Notes under the pieces: model-generated
Told to the model about the DNA's origin: nothing
Database searches by the model: none
What the model saw: only the letters and a program-made list of their open reading frames with translations
Shown here: positions 48,480 through 58,046 of the stretch, in pieces
How the letters are laid out: each line of letters opens with the position of its first letter
Position numbering within the stretch: the first letter of the stretch is position 1
NCBI GenBank assembly: GCA_007922305.1
Contig: ML677334.1
Span: 59,746,858 to 59,810,857 of the forward strand
DNA: 64,000 nucleotides
Source of the DNA: Dermatemys mawii
Taxonomy: Eukaryota > Chordata > Testudines > Dermatemydidae
Reading direction: 5' to 3'
Position numbers and translations under genes: made by a program

Positions 48480-48660
48480 TGAATTTATCCTAACAAAATG
48501 CCTGCAAGGTAGGGAAGTGCTGTTCTCCCCATTTACAGATGAGGAAGTGAAGCACAGAGACTAAATGGCTTTCCCAAGGTCACACAGGAAGTTTGTGGCA
48601 AAGGAAGGTCACAGAGTCTCAGATGAGAGCTCTAACTACTGGACCATCCTATGACCTCAA
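48480..48660 (-). repeat. MIR-type SINE, antisense
   Basis: gcaaggtagggaagtgctg, ctccccatttacagatgagg, aagcacagagactaaatgg, cccaaggtcacacaggaag in order, then ctctaactactggacc. Well preserved. Confidence 0.8.
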
Positions 48661-48884
48661 TCACACCCATGCAAATTTACTGTCTTCAGATTAAGTCCTC
48701 TGATATCTAATGTCTGCCTTCAGTGGCTGTGTACATGTGTAATTGTTTGCAAGTAAGTAACCAATCCTCTTTATACATAAGAAGGAATAGTATCCTGATC
48801 ATACTCTTTCCTGTTCTCAGCAGTGCTACCAAGAATAATACAAGCTTATTTTCTATAGCTCTTACCTGGTATCTTAGCATCCCA

Positions 48885-49165
48885 CAAACATTAATTAAAT
48901 TATCTTCAAAATATCCATGTGAGGTAGGGAAGTATTCCCATTTTTGGCTGGGGAAACTGAGGCATGGATGACTTCATCTGATGAAGTGGGTCTTAGCCCA
49001 TGAAAGCTTATGATCTCTAAGATCTGTTAGCCTATAAGGTGCTACAAGACTCTTTGTCGCTGAGGCATGGAGGTTACCCAGGAAGACTGAGGCAGAGGTG
49101 GCAATAGAATCCAGATGTCCTAAGTATCTAGTGCCTTAACCACAAGACCATCTATTGGGTAGATA
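48885..49165 (-). repeat. MIR-type SINE split by a PLE insertion
   Basis: The left part (catgtgaggtagggaagtat, ggctggggaaactgaggcat) and right part (aagactgaggcagaggtgg, cttaaccacaagacc) together form one antisense MIR. They are separated by the 91-bp insertion at 48,969-49,059. Confidence 0.8.
48969..49059 (+). mobile_element. Penelope-like element end fragment with 12-bp target duplication
   Basis: The 91-bp insert carries atctgatgaagtgggtctta, gcccatgaaagcttatg and the tail ggtgctacaagactctttgt, the same end sequence as the PLE pieces at 57-58 kb. It is flanked by ctgaggcatgga on both sides (48,957-48,968 and 49,060-49,071), an exact 12-bp duplication. Strong 5' truncation fits target-primed reverse transcription. 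Confidence 0.85.
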
Positions 49166-49171
49166 AGATGA

Positions 49172-51026
49172 TTCCAGATGCAGATAGTGGGCAGCTCACC
49201 GGAGTACAATGGTGGCATTTTTACATAGTCACTCTTTAGGACCACACTTGCCTATTTCATTTTTTTTTTCAAGTGCTTAACCATGCAACCATATTGTTGC
49301 ATTAACTAATTTAAAAAAATCTTAAAAATTCCCCCATTCCACAACACACCAGACAGCCAAAGACAATTAGTGCTTTTCATTGTTACTAGTAACTTGTAAT
49401 CTTAATATGCAGCCATTGGTGAAAAATTGGCCTAGTATCTTAAAATAGGAACATGCATAGGTTTAGTTTCCAAGCATATGCATGTTATGATGTATTTTGA
49501 AGTGTATGTGTTAAGGTGACTCAAGGAATTGCTTACAGATATTTAAATAACTGCCTTTAAGTCTACCAAACTGATTTGCTTCAATAAGGCCAGTAATCCA
49601 AAAGATAGGAACATTTAAATCTGTCAGAATGATTTTGAAAGTTGCACACTATTTCTGTGAATTAATTTACAATGCACCTCCAAGAATACAGCACATCTTT
49701 AAACAACATTTTCCATCATTCAATATTTAGTAACCAATTTCTGAAGGATTATAACTTTGGTAACATCAAAACCATTAATTGTTTGTTCTCATTGAGCTCT
49801 CCTCATGTTAAGTTTCTAACTGTAATAGTTTTTGCAATAGTTGTGACTTAAAGAAGTGTCCACAGAATTTCTTATGTGGAAAAAACTGAGTGTTTTTTTA
49901 CCTTTGCCAAACTAAAAACCTACAGAATTTTGCTTAAACTTTCTTTTAAAAAAAGCTACTTATGGCAGAGAGAGAGCTTGAGAAATTTCAGCAGCAAAAC
50001 TGTGCTGTAAAGCTGAGTATGTGCAAATGGGCATATAATGAAAATGGTATCCTTAGATATAGCAGTTATTATCAGCCGTCCTCTAATCAAAAGAAGTGCA
50101 GGTTATTTCCTAGTTATTGATGTGCCTCATGCCCTTAACCCCACCTTGTCACTAATTTCCAAGTCCTGTCCGGGGCAATGGTCATGGTTACTTTTCCAAA
50201 TTGTAGCACGTCTAACAGTATAATATGAAATGACTAAATCTAGTAAATATAGAATAGCTTCAGTTCAGCCTCAAAGTAGTAGCTTAGTGCACTCCTCAGT
50301 GGAAAATGTAGGTTCAGATCCCATTCTTTTTGCCTCATGGTTCGATGCGCACCAGCATGGTGTGACAACATGCACTTGGGTTCTGAAGTAATACGTGAAG
50401 TTGGTAAGCAGCACTAATGCATGACCCAGTAATCTGATCAACGTCATTCATACTGAAATTACTAGACCTAACTCTAAAAATGGTGGACAGTTTACTGGTA
50501 AAAACAGATCAAAACATGTTCCATTGCCTCTGTGCAGGAGCACCAGACTAGCAGACTATTATAGACAGATGCTCAACATATTAATTCAATGATCACACAC
50601 AAGATGTAGAAGCCAGGGAGGAAAACTTTTAGCAGCCTGTAGTCTTTATTCATGCTAATGCGCAATGTGAAAGCAAGGCACCGGAAGAGACTCAAAAGAT
50701 TCAAATCAAAATATGTTTTAAATTACTAAGGCATAAAGAGGCATGAAAAATCTGCCACATGCTTGTTGGAGTTTTCAGATGTGTACTCTGAGTGTCTCTC
50801 CTGTGTATTGATTTGAATAAACAAGTATACCTTTCTGGGGTTTTTTTGGAATTGAAGGGAACATTGAATACAGCTCCATTCCTACAATTGCTCATGTTGT
50901 TCTAACTGTGCAGGACCCTGCTCTCACAATATTTGTAGTTTTGAGATAGTCCAATTAAGCATCACCAGCAAAATGATACCATACAGCAGGATGTTTGCTA
51001 GTTCACACTTTATGGCTATGACTGAG
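49172..51026. other. No supported gene
   Basis: AT-rich, intron-like. A MIR-like trace at 50,270-50,330. No exon recognised. Confidence 0.5.
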
Positions 51027-51099
51027 GGTAGGTCCATACTGCTGTTGAAAGTATGATTGCAGCAGCTTCACTGCTATTGTTACTTAAGTTAGCTAATTA

Positions 51100-51479
51100 T
51101 AGTAGAACCTACCAACATCTGGGGAATGGAGGTTATTCAGAACTCTGAAATGTTTGTAACTCTGAACAAAACACTATGGTTGTTCTTTCAAAAGTATACA
51201 ACTGAACACTGACTTAATAAAGCTTTGAAACATTACTAGGCAGAACAAAAATGCTGCTTTTAACATCTTAATTTAAATGAAACAAGCACAGACCTTGTCA
51301 AATCTTTTTTTTTTTTAAAACTTACCCTTTATTTATTTTTAGTAGTTTCCATTTAACACAGTACTGTATTTGTAATTTTAGCTCTGCTGTTGCCTACTGT
51401 ATACTCATAGTTTCCAATGAGGTGTGTAGTTGACTGGTCAGTTCGTAACTGTGGTATTTGTAACTTTGAGGTTCTACTG
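51100..51479. mobile_element. Tigger/pogo-type MITE (TA target)
   Basis: Ends (t/c)agtagaacct and aggttctactg are inverted; TA dinucleotides flank both sides (51,098-51,099 and 51,480-51,481), as for Tc1/mariner-Tigger elements. The subterminal parts also pair loosely (gaatggaggttattc, caaatgaggtgtgt). Non-coding, 380 bp. It sits between words of another MITE family (gggtaggtccatactg at 51,027 and ggtatgtctacac at 51,499). Confidence 0.8.
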
Positions 51480-51481
51480 TA

Positions 51482-52285
51482 GATCACAACTAGTTCAGGT
51501 ATGTCTACACATGCCACAATAACATCTCTTTGCTCCAGTGAGACATATCCTGAATTTATCCATTTCTGCAATCTGTTGAATGACTACCTCAGCCACATTC
51601 ATTATGCAAATAGGGACTGTCCGATGCTTTTGGCCCCTTTAAAATTCCATCCCTTCCAATTGCTAAAAATTGTTTTTATATCATGTTTTCTTTTTGCAAA
51701 AAGTGGTGAAGACATTCAAAGCCAGGCGAGGAAACTTAATGGCATGCATAGCTCCTGTCTTTTTTGCATTACAATTTGTTGTAAGGATTGCATCATGTAG
51801 CATTAAATTCCCAGTGCTTGAAAAAAAAAAATCTCCTTTAATAGGATGGGAAGCATCCAGTCCACTGAGGCACAGTAGTAGAACACAGGGATTGAAACTC
51901 AAACAAAATACCTATCCCTGAGTAATTAAATTATTAAAAAAAATACATGCCCAAGTGTAAAAGATGCCACCTGATTCCAATTGCATCAACAGTAGAACTA
52001 GGGGACATATTATTTTTATTTTTTTTGGCAAATAGCTTATTTTCTGAAAAATGCAGTTTTGGTTGACTTGAAATTATTCATAAATTCATAGTCATTCATG
52101 ATGACAATGAATAGTCATAGGGCCAGGAAAGAGTGAGAAGTGACTCTGTAGCCTAGTGGTAGGGCACTTATGTGGAAGACCCAAGTTTAAGTTCCTGCTC
52201 TAGTGACTAACTATTGATGCAACATGGAATTGCTCCAAGAGAAGAGAGAAGCACCTTCCCTTCCCTGTCCCTTCTGTTTTGTGAC
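51482..52285. other. No supported gene; MITE and MIR traces
   Basis: A MITE end at about 51,499 (aggtatgtctacaca) and a MIR head trace at 52,145-52,205 (gtagcctagtggtagggcac). The 99- and 83-codon frames near 51,501-51,921 have no motif. Confidence 0.45.
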
Positions 52286-52288
52286 TAA

Positions 52289-52962
52289 GGGCATGGTTAC
52301 ACTTACAAGATTATAGCGCTATTGGTTATAGCAGTCCCCTTATACAGCAATATGTATAGCGCTATTGTTTGTCCACACTGAGACGCGCCAGTGGTATAGC
52401 ATGGCCACATTTGCGGCACTTCAGGTGGCATTAAGAGCAGCGCATTAGGGCAGGTATCCCAGCATTGAGCTGGGTGCAACGTGCCTTTCAAACAAGGGGG
52501 GTGAGGGGGGCATGTTGTGTATATGCGGAGGGAGAGAGCCAGTGCTTTTCCGTCCTTCTGAGAGCCTGTCAGCGTGTGTCTGTTCACAGAGGGCTTTATT
52601 TTCACACAGGCTCCCTCCTTAAACATTTGTATTGCTTATCTGCTGAGTTAAGAGAGAAACTCTAAAGAGGTACTTCTGCATTCCTCCAGCCGAGTTCAAA
52701 ACAAAGGGAAGAGACGTCAATTGCCTTAAATGGCTCTAGGCACCTCAAGAGATCACTTGTAGCGCAGTGGGTGTCCACATTCTCACCGTAGCGCTACAGT
52801 GGGAGCGCTACATCTCTTATGCCCCATGCAGAGGTGGATTACCAGAAGCGCTATAACTCCGCGGTTATAGTGCTCTACGTGACTTGCCAGTGTGGACGGG
52901 GAGGAGGTTATAGCGCTCATGGGGGCTTTATAGCGCTATAAAGTGCCAGTGTAACCAAGGCC
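52289..52962. mobile_element. Harbinger-like MITE with TAA target duplication
   Basis: Ends gggcatggttacactta and agtgtaaccaaggcc are inverted repeats. taa flanks both sides (52,286-52,288 and 52,963-52,965), the 3-bp duplication of PIF/Harbinger. The interior has many tatagcgct words, some inverted, giving internal hairpins. Non-coding, 674 bp. Confidence 0.82.
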
Positions 52963-52965
52963 TAA

Positions 52966-53230
52966 GGCTTGTCTATATGAACAGTTGGTGCATGGCAAGC
53001 AGGGGTGTAAATTTACCTCACATTAGCCTGATGCACAGGAACAGTCTGCACTAAAAGTTCCCTAGTGCATTCTGACCTACCCTGCTTTGAAATGGGAATA
53101 GATCAAAGCACGCTAGTGATCTTATAGTGCCTGGCAACAAGGTCAATATGGACAGCTAGTGTGCAGCAGGCTAGTGTGAGGTAAACTTACACCTCGGCTT
53201 CCATGCACTAACTGGTCATAGAGACAAGCC
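52966..53230. mobile_element. Second MITE abutting the Harbinger-like element
   Basis: Ends ggcttgtctatatga and tcatagagacaagcc (14 of 15 paired); the next layer also pairs (gtgtaaatttacctcaca with tgtgaggtaaacttaca). 265 bp, non-coding. Its left end touches the TAA duplication of the previous element; no separate duplication is visible on the right. Confidence 0.75.
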
Positions 53231-53385
53231 CTTGTGGTCCTTTGCTTTTTTTAAAATGCCCAAAATTGAAATACAATTTTGAGTTCGGTCAAAGTATTCT
53301 GTTTGGCCCCTTTCAGTGTTTTCCAACTCTTCAATTGGCTGAAAAAATAGGAACGCGTTGGTTTTGGTTCAACACAAAATTAAAC

Positions 53386-53417
53386 TTTATTTATTTATTT
53401 ATTTATTTATTTATTTT
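53386..53417. repeat. (TTTA)n microsatellite
   Basis: About eight perfect ttta units. Confidence 0.95.
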
Positions 53418-55026
53418 TGAGGCGGGGAGGGGCGGAATCCTACCAAACCAAAAAGTCCATTACTCACCCACCTTTGGTTAACAGCATTCTGCATAACCTC
53501 ACCTCTGAGCCCCCTAATGAACAGCTGTGGAACACAGCAATGAGTGCAGTGTAGGGAATATAGAACCACAAGGTGCTGTATATTGTGTTCTCTGCCTGTC
53601 TTCTCACTCTTTGTTCTGTTTCCTTTTCTTGACTTTCCTCCTTTTGTCTATCCTGCCTTCTTAACCCTTTGTTCTATTCCTTTATTCACATTTTTTTCTT
53701 TGAAAAAATTATTGGATTTTGTTCAAGAAGACTTTAAAAATGCATTAAGTTCTTATAAAGCCCAGTATGTGTATGCAGTACTTTACAAAATGTTAAATAA
53801 GACCGTTCCTGCCTTCAAAAGTTTGTAACCTGACCATTTTTCTTACATGCTTGGTTCATTGCAGATGCTTTTCTGAAATTTGTAAATTAACAAAATGAAA
53901 CTTGAACTAGATAGAAAAGCATCCATCTCCTGTTGCACATTCTCTTGTTTTCCCTTCCTCTTGATTATTTCCCTGCTTCTTCTCCACCTCAAGCTATTTG
54001 TTCTTCTACTCTGCATGTGAGGGACAGTAAGTTAATGTAGGTAGGTGCCTTAATTGGCATATGATTTTCAAAACAGGTCCCCGTCTCATAAAATACCTGT
54101 GCTGAACTACTTAGTGAAAGTCTGAAGTCCAGAGAGCAGAAAAATTGGGATTGTTGAGTTATACAATTATAAAAAAATCTTTATAGAACACATTCTTCAT
54201 TTATAATGGTTAGCGTGCTGGTTGTGTTCAACAGCACACTCCATTCAACAGGCAAAACTCCTGCTTTTAGTTTATGAAGAGAAAATGAAAACTTTTTTTT
54301 TAAAGTCCACTCTGAGTCATAAGAGTGCAACTTAACTGTTTTTGTAAATTCTTGGATTACATGAAAAAAAATTTAGTCATGCTATGGTCCCCTTCAAAAG
54401 ATGCTCAATTGACTTACGTAATTAAATAATATTATCTCAGTATTTTCAGTATACCCTAGATATTGCCGCCTTTGTGTATAGGGAAGTACATTATAGGAAA
54501 CGTTTACATAAGCCGAAGTAATGTGATGTAGCTGCATAAGGTAAAACTGGAAAGCTTTTAAGGGAAGTCACTGCATTGTAATGTAGCATTCACAAGAATA
54601 TAGTCTTCATTACACACGGTTCTCAGTGGTAGGGGTTTTTTTTAAGTGGGTCATAGCAAGGAAGATCAGTTTGGTGGAATGCGCATAAATGTATTGTGAT
54701 TGTTCTTTCTCAGAAAAGCCTGGCAAAATCAAGGGGCAGAAATATGACCTGCAACTATGAATAAATTCTGAATGTGCCAGTGCAAGAGACTTAACAGATT
54801 TCCTACCATCTAGGAAGCACATATGACTGTTGTGAAGTTGTACCAGACACTGTGCTATTGTGTGAACTCTGTTGAATTAGGGTATTGTGAAGAAGGGTTT
54901 CTCCTCATCTCGTTTTTAGAACAGACATGGTATGTTGCATCGCTGCATATCCCATATAGACAAAGACCATTCATTATTTTTTCCTGTTTCCTTCCTGACC
55001 TAATTTTTGTCATGTTTTCCTTTTAG
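53418..55026. other. No supported gene; polypyrimidine lead into exon candidate
   Basis: AT-rich. The last 60 bases are pyrimidine-rich and end in tgttttccttttag. Frames at 53,544-53,828 and 54,823-55,026 have no domain. Confidence 0.5.
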
Positions 55027-55088
55027 TACCAAATTACTGCAAGGAATACTTCATTCCGGCAACCAGAGAAAGTGCTTGGATGCTCAAA
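55027..55088 (+). CDS. Candidate internal exon, 62 bp, gene unidentified
   Basis: A textbook acceptor (long pyrimidine tract, cttttag) and donor (caaa/gtgagt) enclose 62 bp that is open in all three frames and contains a CpG (ttccgg) in a CpG-poor region. Possible readings begin YQITARNTSF, TKLLQGILHS or PNYCKEYFIP; phase cannot be decided without the neighbouring exons. It could also be untranslated or a decoy. It lies 28 kb downstream of the CpG island on the same strand, so a shared gene is plausible. I do not recognise the peptide in any frame. Confidence 0.4.
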
Positions 55089-57022
55089 GTGAGTGTTTGT
55101 TTTTATTTCTCTCTGTGGTGTGATAAAATGTACACTATGTTGTGACAGATGTTAAAAGTAATGAGGTATTGTCTTCAAGGTTGACTTGTTCTTTAAAAAT
55201 ATAAACAAAATCAAAGCAACAGTTGGGTGACATTCAGTATACAGTAGCTGCTGCAAAGGAATCTCAGTAAGACCTAGCATGCAAGGATAAATAGGTACAA
55301 GTCAGAATAAGTTGCCTTTGTAAATGGTAGAATCCATGCAGTACAAATTAATTCTAACAAATTCACAGCTAGTGGCACCAATGACAAGTGCTCCCAGAAA
55401 AAATATTGCAAATATGTAGAGAATGGTGGGGGGAGGGGATCTTTTTCTCTCCCTACCTTTCCTTTTCTCTCTCTCCTCTTCCTTGTCTCTCTCCTGCTTC
55501 AGGAACTCTGGTGGAAAATTGTCTTATGCTCTCTTCAATGTTCATTTTACTTCATTGAGTTAGCAGATCTACCAGTTAAATAGTGCAGTCTTCCCAATCT
55601 TAAATGGAGGAAAAGAGAGCTAGATTGAATGCTGTTTGTACATGGTTAATAATGCATATCTGATAGGGAATAGCTCTTTGTAAATTTTCAGTTAGTCGTG
55701 TATTGGACACTAGGTTAATCTATCCAGCTTCCAATTTGTCATGTTTGCAATCTGAACAGTCAAAATTTGACTCACCTGTAGGAACAGCAGAGAACAATGA
55801 TACAATTAGATATAGGTCCACAAGATGGCAATGTTTTGAAAGTCTTTAAAATGATGAACACATGAGCTGCTGTTGATAAAAAGAAACCTTGTCCTATATT
55901 AACTCTTTTTGTATCACGATTGCCAAGTGTCGATCTTGTTACATAGCCTGAATTCTTAACTTTCCCCAAAAGGAAGACTAAAATACACTATTATAGTTTT
56001 TTTTAAAATGAAAACACCTTTTAGCATGCAGTGTGGTGCTGTCAAAAGTATATGCACAAATGCAGTCTCTCTTGGCAAGGTACAGAGAGTACAGTTCAGT
56101 GTATGGCATTATATCTTGTAACACATTTTATGCAGTTATGCACTTAATATATACATAAAATGACATATCCCTGCTCAAACTTTTTAGCTTAGAACCCACC
56201 TGTCAATGCTTGAAAGTCTGTCAATGTTACCATTTATAAAGTCTGACTTTGATGGGGGCATAAGGCACATCTGACTTGCTAGAGTATTTTATTTGTGTTG
56301 TATATTTTAGCAAAGATGTACTCTATAAATAATGTTCAGGCTTGTTTCACGAGGGAACTAGGGAGATGGTTCAACTGTAGACTAAGGGTTTCAAGATATT
56401 TAAAACAGCTCAGACATTTGTAAAAGGGAGCTACAGATACAGGGTTGACGGGTTTTTTTTAGCCCAAATTAACAGGAGGGGAGACCTGAATGTTTGCAGA
56501 GAATTGGGATATTTTGATAGGTTAGGGTTAGAACAGTTCCTAGGAAATGAAGAATTAGAGCTGAACCTTGTTTAACAGGGGAGAGGGAGCAGTTAAAAGA
56601 GAAAACTGAAACTGTGATAGGGAGAGCTGCAAGGGGATAATTGCAGACTTTAGAAGCTATGAGAATGATGTGATGAGAGTTGAGAGAATTTGAGGAACCA
56701 GAAGATATATGCAGTATATTTAAGCTGGGAGTTTTCATATTAAGAACAGTGGATAATTACTATAGCACAAAAGAAGCTGAAAGAGGCCTGGAATGAGTCA
56801 AAGATGAAATAAAGGATCTAGGCCCCATGAAAAAGCTGAGAAACTGAAAGCTGTAGGAATTCTAATAGATTTCCTCCAATTGCACCTTGTTTTTAACAGT
56901 GGTGGGGCTGAACCAGTGGAATTGCCTAACATAGAGTGGTCATGGCATTTTAATCTCATATTTCCTAACCCTGTTCAAAACATGTCTGGATGATACTGTT
57001 AAAACACTCACAGCTGCAATCC
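55089..57022. other. No supported gene
   Basis: AT-rich, intron-like sequence. No second exon with comparable splice sites was found. Confidence 0.5.
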
Positions 57023-57399
57023 GGTTTCAGAGTGATAGCAGTGTTAGTCTGTATCAGCAAAAAGAATGAGGAGTACTTGTGGCACCTTAGAGACTAACAA
57101 ATTTATTTGGGCATAAGCTTTTGTGGGCTAAAACTCACTTCATTAGATGCATAGAGTGGAAGATACAGTAGGAAGATGATGTATGTACAGAGAACATGAA
57201 AAGATGGGGGTTGCCATACCAACTCTAAGAGACTAATCAATTAAGGTGAGCTATTATCAGCAGGAGAAAAAAAAATTGTAGTGATAATGAGGATGGCTCA
57301 TTTCAAACAGTTGACAAGAAGGTGTGAGTAACAGCAGAGGAAAACTTAGCATGGGGAAATAGTTTTCAGTTTGTGTAATGACCCAGCCACTCCCAATCT

Positions 57400-57872
57400 T
57401 TGTTCAAGCCTAATTTAATGGTGTTCAGATTGCAGATTAATTCCAGTTCTGCAGTTTCTCCTTGGAGTCTGTTTTTTGAAGTTTTTTTGTTGAAGAATTG
57501 CCACTTTTAGGTCTATTATTGAGTAACCAGAGAGATCTACTGGTTTTTGAGTAACTAAAGTATTAGAGCATAAGCTTTTGTGGGCTAATACCCACTTCGT
57601 CGTATGCATGCAGTGGAAGTATTAGCCCACAAAAGCTTATGCTCTAATACTTTAGCTAGTCTTTAAGGTGCCACAGGACTCTTTGTCACTTCCGCAATTC
57701 CAGACTAACACGGCTACCCCTCTGATTCTTAGTTTTTGAATGTTTTGATTCCTGATGTCAGATTTATTCTTTTGTCTAGAGACTGTCCGATTCGGCCAAT
57801 GCACATTGCAAAGGGACATTGCTGGCACATGATGGCATATATCACATTGGTAGATGTGCAGGTGATTAATAG
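57400..57872 (-). pseudogene. PLE GIY-YIG endonuclease remnant
   Basis: Reading right to left, 57,872-57,775 gives NVIYAIMCQQCP and CIGRIGQSL, matching the GIY and YIG boxes (the YIG tyrosine replaced by Cys here). After the nested insertion the frame continues with LSGYSIIDLKVAILQQKNFK and a decayed tail (NCRTGINLQSEHH). The RT domain is absent. Broken and inactive. PLEs use RT with a GIY-YIG nuclease, so the assignment to this class is firm even though the copy is partial. Confidence 0.8.
57551..57727 (+). mobile_element. Nested PLE fragment forming a hairpin
   Basis: Inserted in the endonuclease remnant between two copies of an approx. 10-bp word (ggtttttga at 57,542-57,550 and agtttttga at 57,731-57,739). 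Its first half is a perfect 37-bp inverted repeat (57,555-57,591 with 57,619-57,655), and ccact/agtgg in the loop pairs further. The second half carries the normal PLE tail (taaggtgccacaggactct, gactaacacggctacccc). The head is thus an inverted partial duplicate of the element end. Confidence 0.85.
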
Positions 57873-58046
57873 TCCACCTTAACTGATTAGTCTCTTAGAG
57901 TTGTATGGCAACCCCCATCTTTTCATGTTCTCTGTATATACATCTTCCTACTGTATGTTCCACTCCATGCATCCGATAAAGTGGGTTTTAGCCCATGAAA
58001 GCTTATGTCCATATAAATTTGTTTGATTGCACATTAGAGACTATCT

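Larger units (their letters stand above)
57023..58046 (-). mobile_element. Penelope-like element with inverted ends
   Basis: The left arm (about 57,060-57,245) and right arm (about 57,878-58,046) are reverse complements of each other (shared blocks gggttgccat / atggcaaccc, gagactaatcaatt / aactgattagtctc, cagtaggaaga / tcttcctactg). Between them, on the minus strand, is a GIY-YIG endonuclease remnant. Both arms carry the gtggg-loop-ccca end sequence. Inverted terminal pieces of this kind are known for Penelope insertions. Left tip: ggtttcagagtgatagcag, then ttagtctgtatcagc. Confidence 0.82.
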
